Shown: one piece after another, positions 27,719 through 36,979 of the stretch
Numbering within the stretch: position 1 is the first letter of the stretch
Layout: the number at the start of each line of letters is the position of its first letter
Source of the DNA: Planotetraspora phitsanulokensis
GTDB lineage: Bacteria; Actinomycetota; Actinomycetes; Streptosporangiales; Streptosporangiaceae
Direction of reading: 5' to 3'
NCBI RefSeq assembly: GCF_016863295.1
Contig: NZ_BOOP01000030.1
Coordinates: 1 to 64,000, forward strand
DNA: 64,000 nucleotides
Notes under the pieces: model-generated
Databases searched by the model: none
What the model saw: only the letters and a program-made list of their open reading frames with translations
What the model was told of the DNA's origin: nothing
Made by a program: the position numbers and the translations under genes

Positions 27719-28807
27719 TTAACTCTTAACGCCCGCCCACTCCTCCAGGTGCCCGACGAACCGCGGCGCCGAGTTCGGCCAGTGGTGGTTCGCCCGCGCG
27801 GCGGCGTAGCCCCGTGCACTCGTTTCCGCCCGTTCCACCGCGTCGTCACGCAGCCGGAGCACGACTCGCGCGATGGCCTCCGCGTCCCGCCAGGGGACCA
27901 CGGCCCCGGATCGGTAACGTTCCACAAGCTCAACGGCTCGCGGCGAGGGCGTGGTGATGACCGGGACTCCGTGTGCCATGTACTCCACGATCTTCGTGGG
28001 CATGGAGTGGCGATAGTTGGGCTCGTCGTGCAGGAGCGAGAGCCCCGCGAGGGCGCCGTCGAGCCGCTTCAGGGCCTCGTCGTTCGGCATGAAGTCACGC
28101 CATTCGAGGATTCCCTGCTCGACCGCCTCCTTCAGGACCGGGCGGGTCCTCGGGTCGGCGTAACCGATCAGCTCGACCGTCACCTTGTGCCGCTGGAGGA
28201 TGCGGGCCGCCTCGACGGCCTCGTGGACCCCGCGGGCCTCCGATAACCAACCGAGGTAGACCACCCGGTCGTCCCCCGGCGGGCTGACGGTGTCCGGCAC
28301 CCAGGTGTCGTTCGGCACCACGGGATGCGGCTTGCGGAACCGCCCGGTGTAGGCGGTCTCCGCCAGCAGCAGATGCAGGTGGCGTTCCGCCGTCGCCTCC
28401 ATCAGCCGGGCCAGGAAGCGCACCGGCGGGCGGAGGAAGGCGGGCAGCCACGGCTTCAGCGACAGTGTTGCGGGAGTGTCCTCGTGCACGTCCCAGACGA
28501 CGGGCGGGCGCTTGCGCACCCCCGCCACCGCCAGGAGCAGCTCCGGGTCGTGGATGAGCGCCAGGTCGACGCGGCCGCGCATGCTCTTGAAGAGCCGGCG
28601 CGCGGCCCGTACGGCCGTGACGCGGCGCCGTTCCGCGGCCCGGGGCAGGTCGACGCCTGTCACCCAGGAACGTGGAACGGCGCCGCGCGCGGTGTACGGC
28701 GCGGCATACGTGACCTCATGACCGGCATCGACGAGCGCACGGATCTGCCGGTGCAGGATCCGGGCGTCTTCGGGGTGATGAACCACCGTCATGACGAGCA
28801 CGTGCAC
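27719..28807 (-). CDS. GT4-family glycosyltransferase
   Basis: The 362-residue GT-B enzyme has an N-terminal acceptor domain (LVMTVVHHPEDARILHRQ) and a C-terminal donor domain with VYLGWLSEARGVHEAVEA and the family 4 nucleotide-binding region PTKIVEYMAHGVPVITT. It probably adds a sugar to a lipid-linked or surface glycan precursor. The GTG start at 28807 lies 12 nt downstream of wecC, so the two are co-transcribed. Donor and acceptor are not predictable. Confidence 0.88.
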   Translation of the reverse strand: MHVLVMTVVHHPEDARILHRQIRALVDAGHEVTYAAPYTARGAVPRSWVTGVDLPRAAERRRVTAVRAARRLFKSMRGRVDLALIHDPELLLAVAGVRKRPPVVWDVHEDTPATLSLKPWLPAFLRPPVRFLARLMEATAERHLHLLLAETAYTGRFRKPHPVVPNDTWVPDTVSPPGDDRVVYLGWLSEARGVHEAVEAARILQRHKVTVELIGYADPRTRPVLKEAVEQGILEWRDFMPNDEALKRLDGALAGLSLLHDEPNYRHSMPTKIVEYMAHGVPVITTPSPRAVELVERYRSGAVVPWRDAEAIARVVLRLRDDAVERAETSARGYAAARANHHWPNSAPRFVGHLEEWAGVKS

Positions 28808-28819
28808 GGACGAACCCCC

Positions 28820-30082
28820 CTACAACCGCTCGACGCGATCGCTCGTGGTGAGCACGCCCCGCGTGTCGAGCACAAGATTGGACCGCTCCTCGATGAGGTC
28901 GAGGTCGAACACCGCGTGCTGCTGGAGCAGGACGGTGATGTCGGCCTTCGCCAGCGCCTCGGCGAGATCCGCCTCGCGCTGGACCGGCTCCCCCTTGACC
29001 GTCCACTCCTTGACGTGCGGGTCGCAGAACGACAGCTCGGCGCCCAGTTCCAGCAGCGCCTCCGCCACTGGGATCGCGGGCGTCTCCCGTTCGTCCGCGA
29101 TGTCTGGCTTGTACGTCACGCCGAGGAGCAGTACGCGAGAGCCGTTCACCGGCTTGCGCGTCTGGTTGAGCAGACGCTGCACGCGAGTCACCACGTACGA
29201 CGGCATCCGCTCGTTGATCTCCTGCGCCAGCTCGACGAACCGGAACGGGTAGCCCAGCTTGCGGACCGTGTACGACAGGTAGGACGGGTCCACGGGGATG
29301 CAGTGGCCGCCCACGCCCGGACCGGGAAGGAACTTCTGGAATCCGAACGGCTTGGTGGCGGCCGCCTCGATGGACTCCCACAGGTTCACGCCGAGCTCGT
29401 CGCAGAAGATCGCCATCTCGTTGACCAGAGCGATGTTGACGTGACGGTAGGTGTTCTCGAGCAGCTTGGCCATCTCCGCCTCACGCGTGCCGCTCACCGG
29501 CACCACACGCTCGACGAACTGCCCGTAGAAGGCGCTGGCCCTGTCCTTGCAGGCGCTCGTGTAGCCGCCGACGACCTTCGGCGTGTTACGCAGCCCGAAC
29601 TTGGCGTTGCCCGGGTCGATCCGCTCCGGGGAGAACGCCAGATGGAAGTCGATGCCCGCGACGAGCCCGGACTTCTCCAGGATCGGCCGCGCGACCTCGT
29701 CCGTGGTGCCGGGCCAAGTGGTTGATTCGAGGACCACGAGCGTTCCCGGCTGGAGATGCTCGGCGACCGTCCGTGTCGCGCCTTCGACGGCGGACAGGTC
29801 GGGACGGTGGTCCTCGTCAAGGGGAGTCGGCACACAGATGACGATGGTGCGCGACTGTGCCAGCACCGACGCGTCCAGGGTGGCGGTGAAGCCACCCGAG
29901 ATCATCGCGTCAAGATCGGCGTCGGTCAGGTCGTCGATGTACGAACGGCCTGCGTTGAGCGCGTCGACCTTGCGGGGGTCGACGTCGAGACCTGCAACCC
30001 GGAGCCCGGCGGCCGTGGCCTCTTTGGCCAGCGGCATACCCACGTAACCCAGCCCGATGATCGTGAGATCGAAGCCGGTCAC
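28820..30082 (-). CDS. wecC: UDP-N-acetyl-mannosamine dehydrogenase-type nucleotide-sugar dehydrogenase
   Basis: The 420-residue NAD-dependent enzyme oxidises a UDP-sugar C6 alcohol to the uronic acid in two steps. IIGLGYVGMPLA is the NAD loop, LAFSPERIDPG and LLENTYRHVNIALVNE are substrate-domain motifs, and catalytic C261 lies in GPGVGGHCIPVDPSYL, a variant typical of UDP-ManNAc/GlcNAc dehydrogenases. The GTG at 30082 is chosen because the Rossmann strand begins four residues later; a GTG at 30109 is possible. With wecB nearby, the expected product is UDP-ManNAcA. A UDP-glucose dehydrogenase is the alternative. Confidence 0.88.
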   Translation of the reverse strand: MTGFDLTIIGLGYVGMPLAKEATAAGLRVAGLDVDPRKVDALNAGRSYIDDLTDADLDAMISGGFTATLDASVLAQSRTIVICVPTPLDEDHRPDLSAVEGATRTVAEHLQPGTLVVLESTTWPGTTDEVARPILEKSGLVAGIDFHLAFSPERIDPGNAKFGLRNTPKVVGGYTSACKDRASAFYGQFVERVVPVSGTREAEMAKLLENTYRHVNIALVNEMAIFCDELGVNLWESIEAAATKPFGFQKFLPGPGVGGHCIPVDPSYLSYTVRKLGYPFRFVELAQEINERMPSYVVTRVQRLLNQTRKPVNGSRVLLLGVTYKPDIADERETPAIPVAEALLELGAELSFCDPHVKEWTVKGEPVQREADLAEALAKADITVLLQQHAVFDLDLIEERSNLVLDTRGVLTTSDRVERL

Positions 30083-30180
30083 GATGCTACCTGGGTGGAG
30101 AGACAACACTTCATGGTGTCAAAGGCTATCCCAAGTTAACACCAAGAATGCCTAAACCGGCGCATCCGTATTTGGGGGGT

Positions 30181-31824
30181 TTATCTCGATTCGGTCAGTG
30201 TCTCGTAGATCCCGCGGTACGTCCGCGCGAGGCTACTCCACGTGCGGCGGGCGGCCACCTCGGCCCTGCCCGCCTCGCCCATGACGCGCCGCCGCTCCGG
30301 GTCGTCCCGCAGGGCCGCGAGGGCCTTCGCGAACGCCTCCGGGTCGCCCGGCGGCACCAGCAGGCCGGCGCCGTCGGCGCCCACGAGCTCGGAGAGCGCG
30401 GGCAGGTCGCTCAGGACGACGGGCTTGCCGAGCGCCATCGCCTCGACCGGCTTCAGCGGAGTCACCAGGCGGCACACCCGGAGGTCCTCACGGGGGCAGG
30501 CGAAGATGTCGATGGCCGCCTGCGCCTGGAGCGCCTCCTCGGGGCCCACTCGGCCAGGGAGGATCGCGAGGTCCTTCAGGCCGAGGCGCTCGACCTGGTC
30601 GAGCAGGGCGGGCCGCTCGGCTCCGTCACCCACGAGCAGGACCTTCATCGGCGTGCCCGCGTCCCGCAGCAGGGCCGCGGCGCTCAGCAGGGTGGCGAAC
30701 CCCTCATAGCCCACGATGCTCGACACCGACCCGACGACGATCTCGTCCTTGGCGATGCCGTACATGTCACGGAACGCGGCGCCGTCGTAGTCCGCGGTGA
30801 GCAGCGTGTCGTTCACGGCGTTGGGCGCGAGGTGGATGCGCTCGCGGGGGACTCCACGCTCGACGATCTCGGCGACCATCGTCTCGGCCAGTGTGACGAC
30901 CGCGTCGGCCTCACGCATGATGTGCGCCTCGCGGTCGCGCTGCATGAGGTGGCGCTCACTGCCGACGCGAGCCGGGTCCCTGGACGTCCAGGTCTCCTCG
31001 AGGAAGCCGCGCACTTCGTAGACGAAGGGCGTGCCGGTGCGCTCGCGCACGGCGAGCGCGACCGAGCCGTTGCGGTGGTCGGTCGCGGCGTGCAGCACCT
31101 GCGGCCTGAGAGTGCGGACGAGCTCCGACACGTCGGCGGCGCCGCGGATCATGCGGCCCCGGCTCTCGAACGGGACCTCGCCCTTCGGCAGCAGCCGGTA
31201 GTAGGGAATCCCGTCGATCTCCTCGTACGGCGTGGCCTCGGCGTGCCCCTGGAGCATCGGCCAGCCCCAGCTCGTCACGACGTGAGGGTCGAGCCCCTCC
31301 TTGGCCTGCGCCGTGACGATGCGGTGCGTGCGGACGGTGTAGCCCGCCTGCGTGTACGGCAACGCGTTGGTGACCATGTGCAGAACCCGGCCGGTCACCC
31401 GCTCGCCCATGATGACCTTGGGCTTGGGCGGGATGGGGTCGGCTCCGATGGCCGCCCGCTCTCCCTCGTAGAACGCGATCCTCTTGCGGACCAACGGCCA
31501 TCTGGTGCGCGGGCGCAGCAGATCGATGGCCTCCGTCATCCGTCCGGCGTCGAACTCGGCCTTCGCCTTGTTCAGCGCGGGGCTCATGATCTTGAGCACG
31601 GTCAGCCTGGCGGGACGGGCGACCCAGCCCACCATGGGGCGCATCCGAGTCGGCACGGCATCGGCGGCGGCATGCGCGACCCGAGCGGGGTCGGACGTGA
31701 CCTTGCTCACGAAAACCCGCGAGACGACGACTGGATTCTTCACAAATCCGCGAAGAAAGCCCCGAATACCGGCCTTCGCCGACTTGGCTGAGACCTTGGA
31801 GGGCGTGATGGCCTCGGATTCCAC
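30181..31824 (-). CDS. GT4-family glycosyltransferase with N-terminal extension
   Basis: The 547-residue protein has a GT4 core (about 145-547): VLHMVTNALPYTQAGYTVRTH begins the acceptor domain, and KPVEAMALGKPVVLSDLPALSELV is the donor-binding signature. The first ~140 residues are basic and helical (KAGIRGFLRGFVKNP) and may bind the membrane or a partner. The GTG start at 31824 is preceded by TACGGT at 6 nt. It is divergent from wecB and in line with wecC. It is a likely polymer-assembly transferase; specificity is unknown. Confidence 0.87.
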   Translation of the reverse strand: MESEAITPSKVSAKSAKAGIRGFLRGFVKNPVVVSRVFVSKVTSDPARVAHAAADAVPTRMRPMVGWVARPARLTVLKIMSPALNKAKAEFDAGRMTEAIDLLRPRTRWPLVRKRIAFYEGERAAIGADPIPPKPKVIMGERVTGRVLHMVTNALPYTQAGYTVRTHRIVTAQAKEGLDPHVVTSWGWPMLQGHAEATPYEEIDGIPYYRLLPKGEVPFESRGRMIRGAADVSELVRTLRPQVLHAATDHRNGSVALAVRERTGTPFVYEVRGFLEETWTSRDPARVGSERHLMQRDREAHIMREADAVVTLAETMVAEIVERGVPRERIHLAPNAVNDTLLTADYDGAAFRDMYGIAKDEIVVGSVSSIVGYEGFATLLSAAALLRDAGTPMKVLLVGDGAERPALLDQVERLGLKDLAILPGRVGPEEALQAQAAIDIFACPREDLRVCRLVTPLKPVEAMALGKPVVLSDLPALSELVGADGAGLLVPPGDPEAFAKALAALRDDPERRRVMGEAGRAEVAARRTWSSLARTYRGIYETLTESR

Positions 31825-31880
31825 GGCGTGACCGTACCATAGGCTCCGGATTGGCCTAGGCTTATACGAAAGGCGAGGTA

Positions 31881-33008
31881 ATGACCGAGAACGCCCTCGT
31901 TCTACACGTTCTGGGCGCCCGGCCCAACTTCGTCAAAGCGGCCCCCGTGGTCAGAGCGCTGACCGAACTCGGAGTCCGCCAGGGCATCGTTCACACCGGT
32001 CAGCATTACGACGCTCTCATGTCGGACGTCTTCTTCGCCGACCTGGGACTGCCGGAGCCCATCGCCAATCTCGGTGTCGGCTCGGGAACGCACGCCCGGC
32101 AGACGGCGGCCCTGCTGACCGGCCTCGAAGACGTCATGACCGAGCACTCCCCGTCGCTCGTCGTCGTCTACGGAGACGTGAACTCCACGCTCGCCGCGAT
32201 CCTCGTCTGCGCGAAGCTGCACATCCCGACGGCGCACGTGGAGGCGGGCCTGCGCTCGTTCGACCGGGAGATGCCCGAAGAGGTCAACCGGGTCGTCACC
32301 GACGCGCTCTCGGACATGTTGTTCGCCACCTCGCCGGAGGCCCTGTCGCACCTGGCGGCGGAGGGCGTGGACCCGGCGAAGGTCCACCTCGTCGGCAACC
32401 CGATGATCGACAGCCTCTTCTCCGCGCTGCCCACCCTCGACCCCGCGCCCGTCCAGGCACGCCTCGGCGTCTCCGGCGCCTACGCGGTGGCGACCCTCCA
32501 CCGGCCGGCCAACGTGGACGACCCCGCGGCGGCGCGTGAACTCGTGGACGCGGTGCTCGAGGTGGCCGAGCAGGTGCCCGTCGTGGTGCCGCTGCACCCG
32601 CGGGGACGGCAGCGGCTCGCCGACGCGGGACTGGTCGACCGGCCCAACCTCAAGATCGTGGATCCGCTCGGATACGTGGACTTCCTGTCTCTCGTCCGGG
32701 GCGCCGCGCTCGTCGTCACCGACTCCGGCGGCGTGCAGGAGGAGACGACAATGCTCGGCATCCCCTGCCTGACCATCCGGCCGAACACCGAACGGCCGAT
32801 CACCGTCACCCACGGCACCAACCGGCTCGTGACGCCCTCCTCGCTTCCGGCCGCCGCCTCAAAGGCGCTCGCGGACGGCGCGACGACACCGAGCGGCGAG
32901 CTTCCGCCACTATGGGACGGCGCGGCGGGACCTAGGATCGCGCGTGTCATCGCGGCCTGGCTGCGTGGCGACAATCTTTCCCCGGCCGCCAAAGGCAAGG
33001 TCGGCTAG
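31881..33008 (+). CDS. wecB: Non-hydrolysing UDP-N-acetylglucosamine 2-epimerase
   Basis: The 375-residue GT-B-like epimerase interconverts UDP-GlcNAc and UDP-ManNAc. Motifs include VLGARPNFVKAAPVVRAL, VHTGQHYD, VVYGDVNSTLA, HVEAGLRSFDREMPEE, TLHRPANVD and VVTDSGGVQEETTMLGIPCL. ATG 31881 has GGCGAGG upstream. Together with wecC on the opposite strand it gives a two-step route to UDP-ManNAcA for a cell-wall glycan. The next gene, a glycosyltransferase, starts 60 nt after it. Confidence 0.95.
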   Translation: MTENALVLHVLGARPNFVKAAPVVRALTELGVRQGIVHTGQHYDALMSDVFFADLGLPEPIANLGVGSGTHARQTAALLTGLEDVMTEHSPSLVVVYGDVNSTLAAILVCAKLHIPTAHVEAGLRSFDREMPEEVNRVVTDALSDMLFATSPEALSHLAAEGVDPAKVHLVGNPMIDSLFSALPTLDPAPVQARLGVSGAYAVATLHRPANVDDPAAARELVDAVLEVAEQVPVVVPLHPRGRQRLADAGLVDRPNLKIVDPLGYVDFLSLVRGAALVVTDSGGVQEETTMLGIPCLTIRPNTERPITVTHGTNRLVTPSSLPAAASKALADGATTPSGELPPLWDGAAGPRIARVIAAWLRGDNLSPAAKGKVG

Positions 33009-33068
33009 GTCCCCGTCGGAAGGTGGCGTCGGCCACCGCACGAGGCTCTTACATAAAGGGACGAAGCA

Positions 33069-35120
33069 TTGGCTGAGAACTCTCAGGACGCCCCCCGTTT
33101 CCAGCGGCTCGGCCCCGCGAACTGGCTGCCCGAGGAGCGCAAGACCGTCGAGCGTTACGAGAAGCGGATCCGCGAGTTGGAGACGAAGCTCGCCACCCAG
33201 CAGGCCCGCACCGACAACGCGCTCTACAAGCTCAAGGCCAACCGTCCCTTCCGGGTCGTCCAGGCGCTCAGAGTCGCCGCGAAGTCCAACGAGTACACCC
33301 GCCTTCCCCGGGATCTGGGCAAGGCCATCAAGCGAGGCAACGGTCCCAAGGCGCCCTTGCCGGTGACCCAGGCCGTCGCACTCGCCAAGGCGCGGGGACC
33401 CGAGGTCGAGATCCCCAGCCTGGAGTGGCCGGACGGCCCCGTCGTGCGGCCCGACATGCGCGTCGCCGTGATTCTGGACGACTTCTCCCGCATGGCGTTC
33501 CGCTACGAGTGGGACCAGATCGAGTTCGGTCTCAACGACTGGCGGGAGATCTTCGCCGAGAAGCGCCCCGAGATGCTGTTCTGCGAGTCGGCCTGGCACG
33601 GCAACCAGACCAGGTGGCGCTACCAGATGACCGGCACCAACGCCCCCAAGCAGGAGCTGCGCGACCTCCTCGACTGGTGCAGGCAGGAGGGCATCCCCAC
33701 GGTCTTCTGGAACAAGGAGGACCCGCCGAACTTCGACTTCTTCATCGACACGGCCAAGCTGTTCGACTACGTGTATACGTGCGACGGCGACATGGTGCCG
33801 AAATATCGTGAAATTCTGGGTCACGACAGGGTGGGAGTCCTGCAGTTCGCGGCCCAGCCGCGGATCCACAACCCCATCCAGACCCGGGAGGGCCGGCCGT
33901 ACGACATCGTGTTCGGCGGCATGTACTTCCGGGACAAGCACCCCGAGCGGCGCGAGCAGATGGAGACGATCCTCGCCCCGGTCCGCAAGCTCGGCCTGCA
34001 CATCTTCGCCCGCAACGGCACGGTGGACGACAAGTACGCGTGGCCCGAGGAGTACCGCCCCCACATCGTGGGCGAACTTCCGTACGAGCAGATGCTGGCC
34101 GCGTACCGGATGTACAAGGTCTTCCTGAACGTGAACTCGGTGATCGACTCACCGACCATGTGCGCCCGGCGGGTCTTCGAGCTGTCGGCCTGCTCGACCA
34201 CCGTGCTGTCGGGCTGGTCCCGCGCGATCGAGGAGACCTTCGGCCCGCTCATCCCCGTCGCCCACACGGAGGAAGAGGCCTACAACCTGGCGCTGTACTT
34301 CATCAACAGCCCCGAACTGCGGGCCCGCCAGGGACACCTGGCCATGCGCGAGGTGTTCGACAAGCACCTGTTCTCGCACCGCGTCGACCAGATCCTCGCC
34401 GATATCGGCCGGCCGGTCGTTTCACGGTCGCGGTCGGTGTCCATCGTCCTGCCGACCAACCGGCCCGGCCAGATCGAGCACGCGATCAGCCAGGTCGCGC
34501 GGCAGAAGCACCGCAACCTGGAACTCGTGCTGGTCCTGCACGGCCTGTCCGAGGACACGAACGTCATCAGGGAGAAGGCGCTGGCGGCGGGCGTCCCGGC
34601 GGTCAAGGTGCTGAACGCCGACGCCTCATGGACGCTGGGCGAGGTGCTCAACCACGGGATCGCGCACGCCGAGGGCGAGCTCATCTCCAAGATGGACGAC
34701 GACAACCTCTACGGCGAGCACTACCTGTCCGACCTGCTGCGCGCCTTCGACTACAGCGACGCGGAGCTGGTGGGCAAGGGCGGGCACTACACCTACTTCT
34801 CCCACCAGGACGTCACCGTGTTCCGCCTCCCCGGGCTTGAGCACCGCTACACCCATCTCGTCCAGGGCGGGACGATCACCGCCAAGGCCGATCTCATGCG
34901 GTCGATGCTCTTCGAACCGCTCAACACGGGCGAGGACACCAACCTGATCCTGCGCTGCCAGGAGGAGGGCGTCTCCATCTACTCGGCAGACCGGTTCAAC
35001 TTCGTCTACATGCGCAACTCCGACGCCGCCCTCCACACCTGGCAGGCCGCCGACCACGTGCTGACCCGCAACGCGCAATTCGCCTTCGTCGGCAGCCCAG
35101 AAGCCCACGTAATGATCTGA
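33069..35120 (+). CDS. Bifunctional glycosyltransferase: CgeB-like GT plus GT2
   Basis: The 683-residue protein has three parts. Residues about 15-60 form a coiled coil (RYEKRIRELETKLATQQ). Residues about 130-435 resemble CgeB/GT1-type transferases (VIPTVFWNKEDPPNFDFF, IVFGGMYFRDKHPERR, CARRVFELSACSTTVLSGW). Residues about 445-683 form a GT2 (GT-A) domain with SIVLPTNRP, the DxD-type metal motif KMDDDNLYG and a NTGEDTNLILRC acceptor-base region. Two catalytic domains of different folds in one chain suggest addition of two sugars in sequence. The TTG start at 33069 has AAAGGGA upstream. It is co-directional with wecB. Confidence 0.83.
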   Translation: MAENSQDAPRFQRLGPANWLPEERKTVERYEKRIRELETKLATQQARTDNALYKLKANRPFRVVQALRVAAKSNEYTRLPRDLGKAIKRGNGPKAPLPVTQAVALAKARGPEVEIPSLEWPDGPVVRPDMRVAVILDDFSRMAFRYEWDQIEFGLNDWREIFAEKRPEMLFCESAWHGNQTRWRYQMTGTNAPKQELRDLLDWCRQEGIPTVFWNKEDPPNFDFFIDTAKLFDYVYTCDGDMVPKYREILGHDRVGVLQFAAQPRIHNPIQTREGRPYDIVFGGMYFRDKHPERREQMETILAPVRKLGLHIFARNGTVDDKYAWPEEYRPHIVGELPYEQMLAAYRMYKVFLNVNSVIDSPTMCARRVFELSACSTTVLSGWSRAIEETFGPLIPVAHTEEEAYNLALYFINSPELRARQGHLAMREVFDKHLFSHRVDQILADIGRPVVSRSRSVSIVLPTNRPGQIEHAISQVARQKHRNLELVLVLHGLSEDTNVIREKALAAGVPAVKVLNADASWTLGEVLNHGIAHAEGELISKMDDDNLYGEHYLSDLLRAFDYSDAELVGKGGHYTYFSHQDVTVFRLPGLEHRYTHLVQGGTITAKADLMRSMLFEPLNTGEDTNLILRCQEEGVSIYSADRFNFVYMRNSDAALHTWQAADHVLTRNAQFAFVGSPEAHVMI

Positions 35121-35137
35121 CCCCCGCAACCTTGGGG

Positions 35138-35239
35138 TGATCATGCACGGGTTCGTGAATGCGCAGCCCCGAGCGCTGCATGATCACGGCCTGGGGACGG
35201 CCTGCTCACACAGGCCGTCCACGAACCGGTGCATGATCA
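35138..35239. repeat. 102-bp palindromic intergenic element (dispersed repeat, copies C1-C3)
   Basis: Arms 35138-35157 and 35220-35239 are 20-nt inverted repeats with one mismatch. Inside lie a further reverse copy of the core (35177-35187) and a perfect 10-bp hairpin (35195-35204 with 35211-35220, 6-nt loop). It fills the whole gap between the convergent glycosyltransferase and flotillin genes and could act as a bidirectional terminator. Confidence 0.75.
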
Positions 35240-36733
35240 TCACGCCCGGGGCTCGGGGGTGATCGGGGACGCGGGGGCTTCGGAGCCGTTGACGCTCGCG
35301 GACCCTCCCTTGGCGAGCAGGGAGCGGGCCAGGCCGAGGCCCGTTCCACCCAGCGTCAGGGCCTTGGCCAGCATCTCCTCGATCCCCTGCGCGCCGTTCA
35401 GCACGACCATGTGGTCGACGTTGCCGAACGCCTTGGAGCCCGCCTCCACGATCTGCGGCCAGTTCTCGGCCAACTGCTGCGCGATGACGGCCTCCTGGTT
35501 CTCGGCCAGCGCCTCGGACCGGGCCCGGATCGCCTCGGCCTCGGCCAGACCGCGGGCCTTGGCGGCCTCCGCCTCGGCCAGACCGCGAGCCCTCGCCGCC
35601 TCGGCATCGGCGAGGCCCCGGGCCTTCGCCGCCTCCGCCTCACCGACTCCGGTCGCCTTCGTCGCCGCCGCGGCGGCCTCTCCGCGCAGCCGTACCGACT
35701 CGGCCTCCGCGGCCGCGGCCTGCTTGACCTGGGACGCCTGCGCCACCGCGCGCAGCTCCGTCTCCTTGGCCTCGGCCTCCGCCTGCGCGATGCGGGCGTC
35801 GCGCTCGGCCTGCGAGAGCGTCACGGTCTCGTACGCCTTGGCGTCGGCGGGCTTGCGGACCTGGGACTGGAGTCGCTGCTCGGCCAGCTGGGCCTCCAGC
35901 TCGGCGGCCCTGGTCTCCTGGACGACGACCTCCTGGCGGGCGGTGGCCTCCGACAGGGGGCCGGCCTGCCGCGACTTGGCCGCGGCCTGGTCGACCTCGG
36001 CCTGGTACCCGGCCTGCTGGATCTGCGACTCGCGGATCGCGGCGGCCTTCTTGGCCGCGGCGACCTGCTCGGCCTCCGTCGCCTCCTGGTCCCGCTGCGC
36101 CTCGGCGATGCGAGCCGAGGCGGCGATCTTGGCGGCGTGCGGCTTGCCCAGGTTCGTGATGTAGCCGGTCTCGTCGTCGATCTCCTGGATCTGCAGCGAG
36201 TCCACGACCAGCCCGAGCTTGCTCATCTCGTCGGCGGCGGAGCTGCGCGTCTCGCTGGTCAGCCGCTCGCGGTTCAGTATGAGGTCCTCGACGGTGAGGT
36301 TGCCGATGATCGAGCGCAGGTGGCCGGTGAAGAGCTCGTGGATGGCGCCGTTCATCGAGTCCTGCTGGTCGAGGAAGCGCCGGGCGGCGTTGGCGATGCT
36401 GGCGAAGTCGTCGCCCACCTTGTAGATCACCACGCCGCGCACCTGGACGGGGATGCCCTGCTGGGTGACGCACGAGACCTGGAGGTTGGCCGCGCGGCTG
36501 TCCAGCCTGAGCCGGCGCGAGGTCTGGAAGCCGGGCAGGACGGCGGTGCCCTTACCTGTGACGATCTTGAAGCCCAGGCTGTCGGCCAATTCGGTTCTCG
36601 ACCGGGCGCCGAGCCCAGAGATGATCATCGCCTCGTTCGGCTCGGCCACCCGCCAGATGGCCTTGAACAGTAAGACGATGACGACGAGGGCGACGACGAT
36701 CGCGCCGCCCAGAACGGCGAACTCCGTAGGCAT
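35240..36733 (-). CDS. floT: Flotillin-like SPFH/band 7 membrane scaffold protein
   Basis: The 497-residue protein has an N-terminal membrane hairpin or helix (about 5-27), an SPFH domain (about 30-200, EPNEAMIISGLGARSR; TVEDLILNRERLTSE), and a long Ala/Glu/Arg-rich coiled coil. Within the coil, an 11-residue unit (AKARGLAEAEA type) repeats three to four times at 35530-35645 with near-identical DNA. Flotillins organise ordered membrane microdomains. An NfeD-like OB protein lies 30 nt upstream in the same direction, the usual flotillin partner. Confidence 0.92.
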   Translation of the reverse strand: MPTEFAVLGGAIVVALVVIVLLFKAIWRVAEPNEAMIISGLGARSRTELADSLGFKIVTGKGTAVLPGFQTSRRLRLDSRAANLQVSCVTQQGIPVQVRGVVIYKVGDDFASIANAARRFLDQQDSMNGAIHELFTGHLRSIIGNLTVEDLILNRERLTSETRSSAADEMSKLGLVVDSLQIQEIDDETGYITNLGKPHAAKIAASARIAEAQRDQEATEAEQVAAAKKAAAIRESQIQQAGYQAEVDQAAAKSRQAGPLSEATARQEVVVQETRAAELEAQLAEQRLQSQVRKPADAKAYETVTLSQAERDARIAQAEAEAKETELRAVAQASQVKQAAAAEAESVRLRGEAAAAATKATGVGEAEAAKARGLADAEAARARGLAEAEAAKARGLAEAEAIRARSEALAENQEAVIAQQLAENWPQIVEAGSKAFGNVDHMVVLNGAQGIEEMLAKALTLGGTGLGLARSLLAKGGSASVNGSEAPASPITPEPRA

Positions 36734-36763
36734 GCGAGCCTCCGCGACGTGGGGAGTGGATGG

Positions 36764-36973
36764 TCAGGCGATCGCGCGCGCGACATAGACCGAACGTGGC
36801 GGTGAATACTCCACGACAACGACGATCGACCCCACCGGGATCTCCTCGTCGGGCACGCTCGGATAGGCGTAGAACGCCTCTACCCCCCCGCGGATCGGCA
36901 CCATGACCTCACCGACAAGGCCCGGACCGATCTTGCCCGTGACTCTGCCCTGCCTGCCGACCACCCGTGTCAC
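36764..36973 (-). CDS. NfeD-like OB-fold protein without membrane domain
   Basis: The 69-residue protein is a beta-rich OB-fold domain (GRQGRVTGKIGPGLVGEVMVP ... IPVGSIVVVVEYSPPRSVYV) similar to the soluble C-terminal domain of NfeD/YuaF proteins. The multi-TM part of usual NfeD is missing. It stands 30 nt upstream of the flotillin gene and is surely in its operon. The GTG start at 36973 lacks a strong ribosome site. Confidence 0.75.
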   Translation of the reverse strand: MTRVVGRQGRVTGKIGPGLVGEVMVPIRGGVEAFYAYPSVPDEEIPVGSIVVVVEYSPPRSVYVARAIA

Positions 36974-36979
36974 CCCGTC

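Noticed and set aside
30148-31791. Open frame of 547 codons antisense to a glycosyltransferase
   Set aside because: It is a GC-driven shadow; the opposite strand carries GT4 motifs.
35137-35165. GGTTCGTGA resembling a tRNA T-loop
   Set aside because: No acceptor stem, anticodon arm or CCA end can be built; the text belongs to the palindromic repeat.
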